DNA of 64,000 nucleotides. It comes from Micromonospora musae. GTDB lineage: Bacteria > Actinomycetota > Actinomycetes > Mycobacteriales > Micromonosporaceae. Each line of letters starts with the position of its first letter. Position 1 is the first letter of the stretch. The DNA lies in contig NZ_RAZT01000004.1 in assembly GCF_003626635.1 (NCBI RefSeq), positions 1 to 64,000 of the forward strand. Direction: 5' to 3'. Shown here piece after piece: positions 8,560 through 17,189 of the stretch. The position numbers and the translations under genes are program-made. The notes beneath the pieces are model-generated. The model worked only from the letters and a program-made list of their open reading frames with translations. It did not search any database and was not told the DNA's origin.

Positions 8560-8595
8560 GGCTGCCTCTCGTCGTAGTGCCGCTGTGTCGGAGGG

Positions 8596-10236
8596 TCACC
8601 GGCGCCAGCGCAGGTGGGCCAGGGGCGCGGTGATCGGACGGTCGTCCCAGAGGATCTGGGCGAAGACGCCGACGGTCAGGCACCAGGCGGTGCCGAGGCC
8701 GAGGGTTGCCAGGCCTGCGGTGGTCGACCCGTTCTGCCATGCGTCGCGCAGTTCGCGGCCGTTCTCCATCAGCGCGGGCGCGACGGCGACCAGGCCGATG
8801 ACCGTCACCAGGAACGCGTGTCCGGCTCCGACCACGGCGAGCGCGGTGGCGCGGCCGATCGACGTCACGGCGGCAACGCCGTGGTTACGTGCTTCCACGA
8901 CGAGGTAGCCGATGCTCGCCGCGGTGAGGGTGAGTGGCGCCCACCAGGTGCCGGCGGGCTGCTGCCACCAGTGCGGGTGCAGGGTGAGCAGCGCGAACAG
9001 GCCGACCGTGCCTGCGGCGGGCAGGCGCAGCAGCCATGCGGTGGCCCAGATCCGTCCGAACACGACGACGAGAACGCCGAGCAGTGTGTAGGTCGCCGCG
9101 GCGGCGGCCGCCGCCGCGTGAAAGTGTCCGCGAGCAGCCAGCGTCAACGCGCCTGCCGCGCTGAGCAGCGGCAGCATCCCAGCCCACCGTCTCGACCAGC
9201 GGGCGGCCGTAGCGGTCCAACCGTGTTGGTGCGGTGCCGTGACGGCGGCCGGGTAGGTGGCGGCGCGGAGCACCCGCCCCAGCCGCATTCGGGGCAGCAG
9301 ATGCCGATCGAGTACGTCGTCGAGCAGGGCCGTGTCGTCCGCGGTCATCGGCGCGCTCGCATCGTGGATCACGTCCCAGTCGGTCACCAGCGGCGGGCCC
9401 GGCGGGCCGCCGCGCCAGGGGGCCGCCGGCCGTCCTCGTCGCGGACGGCGGAAGGCCAGCGCGTCGATCTCGCTTTCGATTTCGGCTGGCGTCGCGGCGG
9501 CGAGCAGCGGATGAGACTGATACGCGTCGAGGCAGTGGTGCCACTCCCAGCGGGCCTGCCGGCAGCGCAGCACCACCAGGTGGGCCGTGTTGGTGCCGAA
9601 TACCGTGCCCAGGTCCAGGGCGGGGTCAGCCGTGCCGTCCCGCCACAGGTCGCGGTTGTCCGCTGACCCACCACGGAATGCCTCGCTGAGCACAAGGAAC
9701 CGCAGCCGGGCCGCCGCGGGACGAAGCAGCTCAGCGTCCTCAGGTACGGGACGACGTGGCGTGGCGTCCTCGGGCGCGGGACCATGTGGCTCGGCGTACT
9801 CAGGTGCGGGACTTCGCAGCTTGGTGTCCTCGGGTGCGGTGTCGGTGACGGCCTGCCAGGTCGCCTCGGAGATCCAGCACGCCCACATCCATACCTGTTT
9901 CGAAAACACGTCGGGCTCGTCGAGCACGGCGACGATCCGCTCGGGTAGCCGTCCCGGTGCGAGCAGGACGGCCAGGAGCGCGGGTCGGTCCCGGCTGAGC
10001 CGATCCGCCGTCCTCCTGATCGCTTCTGCCACGTCCTCCGGACCCAGTGCGCTGCGGCGCGGCAGGTGTCCGTCGAGATGAAACAGGTCGGTCCAGAGCG
10101 CGGGGTCGGCCAGGGCGGTCATGTCGTGCGATTCCCTGTGTGGTGGGCGCCAGCGGCTGATCGCCGCTCCCAGCCCGGTGCCGAGGCGGTCCACCAGCCC
10201 GGACACCCCGCTCGGCGCTCCGCTGGCCGTCAACAC
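8596..10236 (-). CDS. six-helix membrane protein in the type III-B operon
   Basis: 546 residues starting at a GTG only two bases after the CARF gene stop. Residues 1-350 look cytosolic, with an acidic helical start (DPALWTDLFHLDG) and, at about 133-173, a tandem ten-residue proline/glutamate repeat (APED, APEY, APED, VPED). Six hydrophobic segments follow at about 352-368, 374-394, 396-418, 430-447, 462-489 and 506-530, then a short basic tail (HLRWRR). No nuclease, HEPN or known channel motif was seen, and I do not recognise the family. Its position between a CARF gene and cmr1 suggests a membrane-acting output of the CRISPR system, by analogy with known membrane effectors of type III systems; this is inference. 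Confidence 0.75.
   Translation of the reverse strand: MLTASGAPSGVSGLVDRLGTGLGAAISRWRPPHRESHDMTALADPALWTDLFHLDGHLPRRSALGPEDVAEAIRRTADRLSRDRPALLAVLLAPGRLPERIVAVLDEPDVFSKQVWMWACWISEATWQAVTDTAPEDTKLRSPAPEYAEPHGPAPEDATPRRPVPEDAELLRPAAARLRFLVLSEAFRGGSADNRDLWRDGTADPALDLGTVFGTNTAHLVVLRCRQARWEWHHCLDAYQSHPLLAAATPAEIESEIDALAFRRPRRGRPAAPWRGGPPGPPLVTDWDVIHDASAPMTADDTALLDDVLDRHLLPRMRLGRVLRAATYPAAVTAPHQHGWTATAARWSRRWAGMLPLLSAAGALTLAARGHFHAAAAAAAATYTLLGVLVVVFGRIWATAWLLRLPAAGTVGLFALLTLHPHWWQQPAGTWWAPLTLTAASIGYLVVEARNHGVAAVTSIGRATALAVVGAGHAFLVTVIGLVAVAPALMENGRELRDAWQNGSTTAGLATLGLGTAWCLTVGVFAQILWDDRPITAPLAHLRWRR
9734..9838 (-). repeat. 30-bp tandem repeat inside the membrane-protein gene
   Basis: Three full units (9734-9763, 9764-9793, 9794-9823) and half a fourth begin GCGTCCTC or a close variant on the plus strand. 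They are exactly in frame and encode a Pro-Glu-Asp-rich decapeptide repeat in the cytosolic half of the protein. Confidence 0.8.
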
Positions 10237-10238
10237 GG

Positions 10239-11171
10239 TTAGCCTCTGCCGATCGCTTCGGCGGGGATGCCCAGCAGGGTGCGCAGCCCGGCACCGAACG
10301 GGGTGAGCCGGGCGGTGCGACCTACCAGATCGGCGGTGTACGCGTAACCGTCCATCGACCGTTCGGCCGGCAGGCCCTTGCGGGAACCGTCCGGCGCGAA
10401 GCCGGCCAGCTCGTTGCGGATCGCGTCGGGGTAGAGCGTGCGCAGGGGCAGTTGGATGACGTTGTCGCTGGTGTCATGCAGCACGTACGCCTCGACGTCG
10501 GCCACTTGCGAGGGCGGGAAGGACCTCAGCCCTTCGGCCAAGCCGATCAGGTAGGGGATGGCCGCCTTGAAGCCGCCGGAAAGGTGCAAGCGGAAGTTGA
10601 CGGGTTGTCCGCCGCTGGTCGGCAGTAGTGCGTGGCCCAGCGCGCCGAGCCCCGACATCGCTGTGATGAACCCACGTTCGTTGCTGGCGTCCAGGTACGG
10701 CACGCGTACCAGCGCCACTCCGGGGGCTGGGGTGATCGAGGCGGGCTCGGCGACGTACCGGATCCGGTGATGCTCCCCATCGGCTATGCCGACCGCGGTC
10801 CACAGCCCGGAGACGAGGCCGGCGACGGTGTCGGTGGCGAGGAGGACCACCAGTTCGTTGTCGTCGGCGACGCTGTTTCGTCTGGTCACCCGGGTGAAGG
10901 TCTCCATCTCGGCGCAGACCGTGGCCGGCCAGAGCCGCGCCTCGACCGCGGCGATCAGGCTCGCTGGTTTCTCCGGAAGGTGGCCTCCCTCGCCGAACCA
11001 GGCGGTCAGTCGGCCGTTCACGCCGTCGGTGCTGGTGCCGAGATCCGCGAGGATATTTTGCGGTTGGTGTTTGGTGATGACCGGGCGCAGGTGGTCGCCG
11101 AAGAGTTCGCGCTTCTTGGTGAACGTGTCGAGCAGGCTGCGTCCCACAGAGATGAGGTGCACCTCCCTCAC
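10239..11171 (-). CDS. CARF-domain protein of the type III-B system
   Basis: A predicted sensor of cyclic oligoadenylate made by Cas10. Starting at the GTG at 11171 (GTGA overlap with the cmr6 stop), the 310-residue protein opens REVHLISVGRSLLDTF, the first strand and loop of a CARF Rossmann fold, and has RLHLSGGFKAAIPYLIGLAEG at about residues 195-214, the SGGFK-type loop that contacts the ligand in CARF proteins related to the APE2256/TIGR02619 group. The C-terminus (YAYTADLVGRTARLTPFGAGL) looks like a small winged-helix module. I found no HEPN R-x4-6-H, nuclease or protease motif. It could be a ring nuclease, a ligand-dependent regulator, or a partner of the membrane protein directly downstream. 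Confidence 0.82.
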   Translation of the reverse strand: MREVHLISVGRSLLDTFTKKRELFGDHLRPVITKHQPQNILADLGTSTDGVNGRLTAWFGEGGHLPEKPASLIAAVEARLWPATVCAEMETFTRVTRRNSVADDNELVVLLATDTVAGLVSGLWTAVGIADGEHHRIRYVAEPASITPAPGVALVRVPYLDASNERGFITAMSGLGALGHALLPTSGGQPVNFRLHLSGGFKAAIPYLIGLAEGLRSFPPSQVADVEAYVLHDTSDNVIQLPLRTLYPDAIRNELAGFAPDGSRKGLPAERSMDGYAYTADLVGRTARLTPFGAGLRTLLGIPAEAIGRG

Positions 11172-12157
11172 GGCTGGTCCTCCCGTACGGTGAGATAGCC
11201 GTAGCCGGCCGAGGTCTTCGCCCCGACACCCAGCTCGTCCACGGCGGCGGCGCACCATGCCGAGGCGACCGTCACGTCATCGTCGACGGTTGCTGATGTG
11301 CAGGTCCCCGATCCAGGGACGCCGGCCGGGCCGACGAGGTCGATGGCGAACGCCCCGCCGTCCACGACGAGGAATTCGCTGGGGATCGGCTGGTGGTGCT
11401 CGCCCGGGGCCAGCCTCTGCTCGTCGTCGTAGTACGGCTGCTGGTGTGGGGTCACCACGTCGCGGGTGACGCTGACCGGTCCGCCGGCCGGCAGCGCGTC
11501 GAGAAAGACCACACTGCCTCGTACGGCGCTCTTACCGCCACCGCCACCGCCGCGGCTGTCGCCGCCGTCAATCTCCGGTGGAGAGGCTGGTGCGTCGGTG
11601 TCAGCCGTCGTCTGGGCGCGGGGTAATCCGAAGATCCGGTCGAAGCGCTGCGGGTCGTCCCGATCGACGCCGCATTCTCGGGCCCAGGCGCGGGTCAGGC
11701 CCTTGATGGTCGAGCCGGGGATGATCGGCCAGCCGTAGGTGCCGTGCAGGGACAGCCCGATCTCGTACGGGTTGAGGCGGTTGCCAACGCCGACCGTCAT
11801 CCGCCACTGCGGGGTGACGTGCCGCCGCTGCCAAACCAGCCTGCCTTTGCTCTGGCGGACCAGTGCCTCCAATGCCCGGGTACGCCGCCGGGCGGCCACC
11901 GCGAGCAGGCCGGGTTCCTGACCAAGCCCGGTGTCGGCCGCCCAGCGCAGCACGGCCGCCTCAGTCGTGGTGTCGAACACACCCTTCCCGCTCACGAAAG
12001 CCGCCCGGTGCAGCACGACGAGCGGGTTCGCGCCGGCACCCAGCGCCCCTCCGTGACCACGGATCAGCAGATCCCCGGTCCACAACACCCTGCCGATCGG
12101 CCCGGCCGCGGCTCGGCGGGGAAACTTCTTCTCCGCCTTGGCGTCCTGGCCGGTCAC
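11168..12157 (-). CDS. cmr6: type III-B RAMP protein Cmr6
   Basis: Cmr6 (Cas7-like) forms the last backbone position next to Cmr1. The 329-residue protein contains VGVGNRLNPYEIGLSLHG followed by TYGWPIIPGSTIKGLTRAW, the characteristic RAMP insertion point and Ser-Lys-Gly loop, and ends with the glycine-rich DELGVGAKTSAGYGYLTV. An internal Gly run (DSRGGGGGGKSAV) marks a flexible loop at mid-length. The GTG at 12157 overlaps the cmr5 stop as GTGA and is preferred over an upstream frame start. Confidence 0.88.
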   Translation of the reverse strand: MTGQDAKAEKKFPRRAAAGPIGRVLWTGDLLIRGHGGALGAGANPLVVLHRAAFVSGKGVFDTTTEAAVLRWAADTGLGQEPGLLAVAARRRTRALEALVRQSKGRLVWQRRHVTPQWRMTVGVGNRLNPYEIGLSLHGTYGWPIIPGSTIKGLTRAWARECGVDRDDPQRFDRIFGLPRAQTTADTDAPASPPEIDGGDSRGGGGGGKSAVRGSVVFLDALPAGGPVSVTRDVVTPHQQPYYDDEQRLAPGEHHQPIPSEFLVVDGGAFAIDLVGPAGVPGSGTCTSATVDDDVTVASAWCAAAVDELGVGAKTSAGYGYLTVREDQP

Positions 12158-12594
12158 GGTCGGCCCCCGCCGTCCGCGTCGCTGTCGTTTACGCACCCGC
12201 CGGCGGCGATGTAGCGGGCCTCGGCGAGCCGACTCAGCCAGCCGGCGAGCACCTGCACCTCGGCCGAGACCCGGGCGTAGACCGACGTGTCGAGTTCGGC
12301 CAGGGCGTGCAGGAGCTTCTCGTTGGTGTCGATCTGGGCCGCTGCGACCAGTCCGCTGCGGGTCGTCAGGTGGGTTCGGATCCCGTCGGCGACTTTCTGG
12401 TAGGCCGGGCCCCTCTTCGTCTTGGTGCTCTTGCCGATAAGGTACGCGTAGGTGGCCGCCAGCCCCGAGACGCGCACCAGCACCGGCAGCTGCCGATAAC
12501 GGGTACGCAGCTCAGCGTCGATCTTCTCGGGCAGCATGGCCGCGGCGGCGGCGGCCATCTGCTGGTCGACCCGACGTACCCGGCTGCCGCTCAC
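12154..12594 (-). CDS. cmr5: type III-B small subunit Cmr5
   Basis: Cmr5 is the alpha-helical small subunit that lines the Cmr filament. From the GTG at 12594 (GTGA overlap with cmr4) the protein has 146 residues, the expected size, with VRRVDQQMAAAAAAML, TRYRQLPVLVRVSGLAATYAYL and DGIRTHLTTRS, typical all-helical features of the family. Upstream in-frame sequence to 12909 is arginine-rich shadow of cmr4 and is excluded. Confidence 0.85.
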   Translation of the reverse strand: MSGSRVRRVDQQMAAAAAAMLPEKIDAELRTRYRQLPVLVRVSGLAATYAYLIGKSTKTKRGPAYQKVADGIRTHLTTRSGLVAAAQIDTNEKLLHALAELDTSVYARVSAEVQVLAGWLSRLAEARYIAAGGCVNDSDADGGGRP

Positions 12595-13571
12595 CGCCCG
12601 GCCTCCGCCGCGTTGTCGGCGGCCTCCGGCGCGGCCACCGCCTCGACGTCGTCCGGGCGCAGCAGACGCGCCCAGAGCAGGCCCTTGCCGATCGTCTCGT
12701 CGCCTCCGATCTGGATCAGCTTGTCGTGCAGCATGTCGCGGAGCAACTCGACGGCGTCCGCGGTCGTCAGCCCACCGTCGGATCGCATCGGGCGCAGCGA
12801 CAACGAGGCGGCGAGGATCGTCTCGGTGGGCAGGTACTCGCTGTGGAAAGGGCCGTTCTGCACGGTCTTGTCCGCGTTCAGCTGCACGCGGGCGACGAAC
12901 TCGGTGCACTCGGTGAGCAGCATCGGCATGACGTCCGACCCGACGGCGAGCAGATCTTCGCGGAGCTTGTCGCCGAGCGGCGCCAACGGCGCGGAGGCGT
13001 CGGCGTCACCGAGGACGTCGGTGGCGAGCTGGGCGGCCCAGTGCCGTAGCTGAGGGTGTGGTGCGGCGCCCAGCTCGACCAGGCACGGCCCGAGCACTTC
13101 GCTGCGGGCGCGGCGGCCGTCCCCGGTCCAGGCTTCCGAGGCGGCGGCTCCGCCCCCGGGGGCGAGCCTGGGTGGCTGCGGCAGCCCGGTCACCGCGAGC
13201 CGCGCGTACTTGCGCGCCAGCCGGTGCAGCGCCAGTTCCGAGGTGACCCAGGCGAAGGTGCGTCGCAGGGTGGGTACGGGCATCGCCACCACCTGCGCGT
13301 CGCCGACCGTCAGCAGCCCCGCGCTCAGCTCGATCTCCGCGTCGTCACTCCCCGGCGCCCGGACCGGGGCGCCGAAAACCGGCACCACGAGGTCGCCCAG
13401 ACCCGCGTCCAACGCCGCCTGACGTAACGCGCCCTTGAGGCTCTGCCCCCAGATCACCGGGTACCGGGTGGTCGCCTCCCGCTGCACCGGCAGATCCAGG
13501 ACCCCGAGACTGTCGGCCGCGCCGGCGTGCACGGGCGACTCGGCGTACAGGTGGAGCAGCATCTCCGTCAC
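12591..13571 (-). CDS. cmr4: type III-B backbone protein Cmr4
   Basis: Cmr4 (Cas7) is the repeated backbone subunit whose catalytic loop cuts target RNA at six-base intervals. From the GTG at 13571 (GTGA overlap with cmr3) the 326-residue protein reads LLHLYAESPVHAGAADSLG, then VLDLPVQREATTRYPVIWGQ and SLKGALRQA, all hallmark Cmr4 segments. The usual catalytic Asp in the thumb-proximal loop probably corresponds to the D of GVLDLPVQRE, but this was not aligned. The C-terminus ends GLLWARLLRPDD followed by an alanine-rich tail. Confidence 0.88.
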   Translation of the reverse strand: MTEMLLHLYAESPVHAGAADSLGVLDLPVQREATTRYPVIWGQSLKGALRQAALDAGLGDLVVPVFGAPVRAPGSDDAEIELSAGLLTVGDAQVVAMPVPTLRRTFAWVTSELALHRLARKYARLAVTGLPQPPRLAPGGGAAASEAWTGDGRRARSEVLGPCLVELGAAPHPQLRHWAAQLATDVLGDADASAPLAPLGDKLREDLLAVGSDVMPMLLTECTEFVARVQLNADKTVQNGPFHSEYLPTETILAASLSLRPMRSDGGLTTADAVELLRDMLHDKLIQIGGDETIGKGLLWARLLRPDDVEAVAAPEAADNAAEAGR

Positions 13572-14668
13572 GACCACACTCCTGTCAGAACCACTCCGAA
13601 ACCCGCCGTGCGCAGCCGATCCTTCGCGGGGCGGCCGTACGCGGTCCCGTGCGCCCCGACGCGATCGCCGTCGCCGATCGCCCAGGCCGCCGCCGCGTCG
13701 GCATTGTCGAACTGCAGCAGGTACACCGAGCCGGGTGGAACCGCCCAGCGCAGCACACGAGTAGCGCGTACACCGCCGGGGGAACGCGGCGAAGCCGTCG
13801 CGATCGGCTCCGGCGGGCCGACGGCGGCGGCCACCAACCGAGCACCGGGCGGCACCGTGATGCGCCAACCGTCCGGCCAGACCGCCGGGGTGGCCACATA
13901 GACCAGCACCCGGCCCTCGGTGAACTCTGCCGGCGGGTCCGGCCAGGCGACACCATCCACCTCCGCCACGTCCGCGAGCCGACCACGCCCGCCGAGCGCC
14001 ACCGGCCCCGCCGCCGTGCGCTGCCAGGCCGGCGGCAGTACGCATTCGGCTAGCAGCGCGACCCCGTCGACCGGCCGCAGGAACGTCGCCTGGTAGAGCA
14101 GCCCGTCCCGCGCTACCCGCTCCGCGGTACGGCCGAGGCCGACCCGCGGCTCGCGGGCCAGCGGCCCAGGGTCGATGTCCGGGTCGTCACGAACGAACCC
14201 CAGGTCGAGGTCATCGACGGACCGGTGAGGATCAGCGCCGGTGAAGAGTTCGCCGCGCAGGTAAGCGCCGAGGGTGTCGCCCGGCAGCCACCCGTCCAAC
14301 GGGTCACCCTCGCCGACCATCAACCGGGGACATCCGTCGCCGAGGTCCGTGACCGCGGCCGACTCGGTCGGGCGTAACCGGGTCACCAGGCTGTGATCGT
14401 CAGCGGAGCGGACCAGGTCGGCCGGGGCCGGGAAGTACGGCGTCCACCAACCGCCCGCGTGCCATTGGGCGAGTACCGGACCGCGGATCTCCTCGGGTTC
14501 CGCGCCGGGCAACCCGCCATACGCGCTGAAGATCGCGCCGCCGACAGTGCTCGGGGTAGGGCGGGCCGGCTCGGCGGACGTGTCCGCGCCCGCGTCGAAC
14601 CGCCGCCCGTCCCGGATCAGCAGCGCGTCGCGCGGGGTGAGTGCCAACCATTGCCGCATGCCGGTCAC
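13568..14668 (-). CDS. cmr3: type III-B protein Cmr3 (Cas5-like)
   Basis: Cmr3 binds the 5' tag of the crRNA and docks on Cas10. From the GTG at 14668 (GTGA overlap with cas10; an ATG follows at 14659) it has 366 residues. It begins MRQWLALTPRDALLIRDGRRFD and continues PTPSTVGGAIFSAYGGLPG, the family's N-terminal signature, and ends with WRITVPPGARLVAAAVG and RTAGFGVVLTGVW. Position directly after cas10 is the standard order. Confidence 0.85.
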   Translation of the reverse strand: MTGMRQWLALTPRDALLIRDGRRFDAGADTSAEPARPTPSTVGGAIFSAYGGLPGAEPEEIRGPVLAQWHAGGWWTPYFPAPADLVRSADDHSLVTRLRPTESAAVTDLGDGCPRLMVGEGDPLDGWLPGDTLGAYLRGELFTGADPHRSVDDLDLGFVRDDPDIDPGPLAREPRVGLGRTAERVARDGLLYQATFLRPVDGVALLAECVLPPAWQRTAAGPVALGGRGRLADVAEVDGVAWPDPPAEFTEGRVLVYVATPAVWPDGWRITVPPGARLVAAAVGPPEPIATASPRSPGGVRATRVLRWAVPPGSVYLLQFDNADAAAAWAIGDGDRVGAHGTAYGRPAKDRLRTAGFGVVLTGVWS

Positions 14669-16542
14669 CGCGCAACCCCGGTCGAGTGGGCCGGCAACGG
14701 CCGGCATTCCTGGCGCAGGAACACCGCGACCCGCGCCGCCCGCTCCGGCGTACGCCGCCCGTCGCCGCGTGCCGGCCGGCCGGCACGCTCCAGATAGCCG
14801 AGGCAGGCCAGCGCCTTCGCATCCGCCGGTGCGCCACCGTGCCGCACAACCAGCCGGGTCAACTCCGCCTCGTAGAGATCCTCCGGCAGGTGCCGGTCGG
14901 CGAACTCGTCGGCGTCGCGGGTCAGCTCGCCGAGAAGCCGGGGGGAGAGCCGCCGTCGCTGCGGCTCGGCGGCGAAAACGGCGAGCAGGTCCGCCGCTGT
15001 GCCGCCGGCGGGAAGGGCGGTGGCCAGCTCCGGCGCTGGCACCCACGGCTGAATAGTGCTCTCGCGCGCGCCGCTGCGCCGCAGGAAACCAACCGCCAGG
15101 GCGTGTTTGTCCGGGTGGCTGTCCTTCGCGTCATGCAGCAGTCGGGTCACCTCCACCACAGCCCTGCGCAGGGAGGACCCGCGATGGAAGTACAACACCG
15201 CCGTGCTTGCGGTGGGCAGCGCATCCAGTGGCACCAGTTGGTGACAGTCGCGGGCCGCATCGATCGCGGTGGTGGCCGGGGCGAAGGCCAGCAGGTCGTC
15301 GCCGCCGGTGTAGACGGGTACGCCCAGCAGCCGCCGTGCGCGTAACGCCGCCCGCTGGGCGCCGGCCAGCTTTGACAGCCGCGCCGATATCTGGCGGTGT
15401 ACCGCCGGGCTGACCGATGCCCGGTCGTTGAGGAACCGGCCCATGCCGTCGAGGTCCTGGGCGACGACCGCCAGGTATGCCGGTGGCTGGAGGCCATCGG
15501 ACCGTTCCGGGGCGAGGGCGTGGGCGAGGCCGTTCGTGGCGCGACGGCCGGCGGCGGCGAGACGGCCGAAGTCCCGCCTGTCAGCGGCGTCTCGGCCGAA
15601 CTCGCGGTGCAGCCGCCGGGCGTCCCAGGCATCCGGGTAGACCCATGGCCCCGCCGACTCCGCCAGCCAGCGCGCCAACCCAGCGTGCTCCGCGTCCGGT
15701 GGAACGATCAACCCGGGCACCGGCGACTCCCGCACCCGGGTCAGCGGCCGCACGGCGTCGCGCAGGGCGGTGACGGCCTGGCGTACCTCGTCTTCGCCGA
15801 GCCGGTCCAGGATCAAGCGCCGGTAGGGCGCCGAGGCGATGGAGCTGGTGGAAGGGAAGCCGATGCGTTCCTCGTCAGCCGTGCCCGGCCCTCGTCCCCA
15901 CCGGCGTTTCACCCAGTTTGCGGCGCTGAGCAGGTCGGTCTCGTGCGCTGGCGCATCGGGCGGCCGTTTGTCCTCTGCCGGCCAGCGGGGGCTCTGGGCG
16001 CAAAGCCGCTGGCCGGGCCATTCGCACTGGCCGCCGCCGGGAAAATCGCGTACCCGCTTGCGCGCGGCGAGCGCTTCCTGGGCCAGCTTCCACTGCGCGG
16101 GATAGCCGCCGGGGCCGGCCGGCACCGCGACCCACTGCACACTCGGCATACCGGGAGTTGGCACCTCCCGGTGGAGGACATCGCGGACCCATCCGGCCCA
16201 CTGCTCACGTATCTCAGCGGCGGCAGCCGCCGCGACCCGCGCTCCACTGCCGGACCTGACCAGCGCCACCACCCGATTGGGTACCGCAACAACCGCGTCG
16301 GCCAGGCCGTCCGTAGCAGACGTCATGGCGCTCACCGCCGAGGGGAAGACGACCTCGGCATCAACGGCCGCCGCGCAAACCTCGGCAGCGGTAGACGCCA
16401 GCCGACCGACAATCGCGCTCGCCGCGTGGAGATCGGCGGTCGTGCGGGACTCGGCGATGAACGACTGGACCCCGGAGAGCGCGATCATCACCAGATCCCT
16501 GCCATCGGCACCGGTCGTGGCCGTGACGTCCGGGTCAGACAC
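14665..16542 (-). CDS. cas10: Cas10/Cmr2, cyclic oligoadenylate synthase subunit
   Basis: Large subunit of the Cmr complex. The 625-residue protein opens with DLVMIALSGVQSFIAESRTT, the first palm strand, has a second palm with YLAVVAQDLDGMGRFLND at about 356-373 and VPVYTGGDDLLAF with GGDD at 413-416, the cyclase active site. There is no N-terminal HD nuclease domain: the protein starts directly at the palm and is shorter than the 800-900 residues of full Cmr2. Thus it should signal through cyclic oligoadenylates but not cut DNA with an HD site. The start is a GTG with GAAGGGGAAAGG upstream; it is the first gene of the operon. Confidence 0.9.
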   Translation of the reverse strand: MSDPDVTATTGADGRDLVMIALSGVQSFIAESRTTADLHAASAIVGRLASTAAEVCAAAVDAEVVFPSAVSAMTSATDGLADAVVAVPNRVVALVRSGSGARVAAAAAAEIREQWAGWVRDVLHREVPTPGMPSVQWVAVPAGPGGYPAQWKLAQEALAARKRVRDFPGGGQCEWPGQRLCAQSPRWPAEDKRPPDAPAHETDLLSAANWVKRRWGRGPGTADEERIGFPSTSSIASAPYRRLILDRLGEDEVRQAVTALRDAVRPLTRVRESPVPGLIVPPDAEHAGLARWLAESAGPWVYPDAWDARRLHREFGRDAADRRDFGRLAAAGRRATNGLAHALAPERSDGLQPPAYLAVVAQDLDGMGRFLNDRASVSPAVHRQISARLSKLAGAQRAALRARRLLGVPVYTGGDDLLAFAPATTAIDAARDCHQLVPLDALPTASTAVLYFHRGSSLRRAVVEVTRLLHDAKDSHPDKHALAVGFLRRSGARESTIQPWVPAPELATALPAGGTAADLLAVFAAEPQRRRLSPRLLGELTRDADEFADRHLPEDLYEAELTRLVVRHGGAPADAKALACLGYLERAGRPARGDGRRTPERAARVAVFLRQECRPLPAHSTGVAR

Positions 16543-16880
16543 CCTTTCCCCTTCGTCGAAACCCCTCCGGGTTGTCCGTCGTATTAAGGTCTGCAGCTAG
16601 CCGCGAACGTCCATCCTGGAAGGTCGATTCCTGTCGGCGCAACCGCTGCCGGCGGTCGCTTCTGTCGGCTAAGCGACAAAAACGGTAGCGAAGGTGATGA
16701 ACTACCGTGAACGACGCAGGTCCGGAAAGATCTACATGGGCGGCCCTGAAACACTGCCCCGTGAGGGCGAGCAAAGAGCAGCACGCTGTGACATCGCACG
16801 ATCCGGAGCTCGGTCCGAGGCCGGTGTTCACCCCGAATTCGCGTCGCCGCGATCGAGGACAACATCGCCGGCGCCTGTAC
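16543..16880. promoter_or_regulatory. upstream region of the cas10 operon
   Basis: This stretch must carry the promoter for the leftward cas10-cmr-cas6 operon. A small inverted repeat, ACGGTAG at 16682-16688 and CTACCGT at 16702-16708, lies 140-166 bases upstream of the cas10 start and might be a regulator site. Weak A+T-rich sequence (TTAATA on the minus strand near 16593) could be a -10 element. No gene is seen. Confidence 0.35.
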
Positions 16881-16904
16881 GGTGCCAATACCTGCCGCAC
16901 ACGC

Positions 16905-17182
16905 TGTGAGCTGGTCCCTCGCGGAGCTGCTGGCGCTGCGACACGAGGTCGCGGTGCTCCGCCGCCAGGTCCACAGCCGACCACGGCTGTCCTGGCCAGA
17001 CCGGCCAATCCTGTCCGCTCTCGCCCGGTTCCTACCCCGTCCGGTCCGCGCCCACCGGATCGTGACCCCGGCGACCCCGCTGGCCTGGCACCGACGGCTG
17101 GCGCGACGTCGCTGGACCTACCCCAGCCGTGTCGGCCGCCCGCCGGTCAGCCCAGAGATCCGGGAGTTGCTCGTGAGCACTG
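16905..17182 (+). pseudogene. integrase/transposase N-terminal fragment
   Basis: The frame reads [19 protein letters not shown], then [20 protein letters not shown] and [20 protein letters not shown], the N-terminal region of a common actinobacterial IS481/IS3-type integrase-core transposase. It ends before the DDE domain, where the sequence switches to a MOSC-domain relic. No terminal repeats were found. Confidence 0.65.
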
Positions 17183-17189
17183 CCCTACA

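Noticed and set aside
10239..11171. CARF protein as a HEPN ribonuclease (Csm6/Csx1)
   Set aside because: No R-x4-6-H motif is found in the C-terminal part, and the remaining length is too short for a HEPN domain.
12595..12909. N-terminal extension of Cmr5
   Set aside because: Arginine-rich antisense-like text within cmr4; the GTGA overlap fixes the start at 12594.
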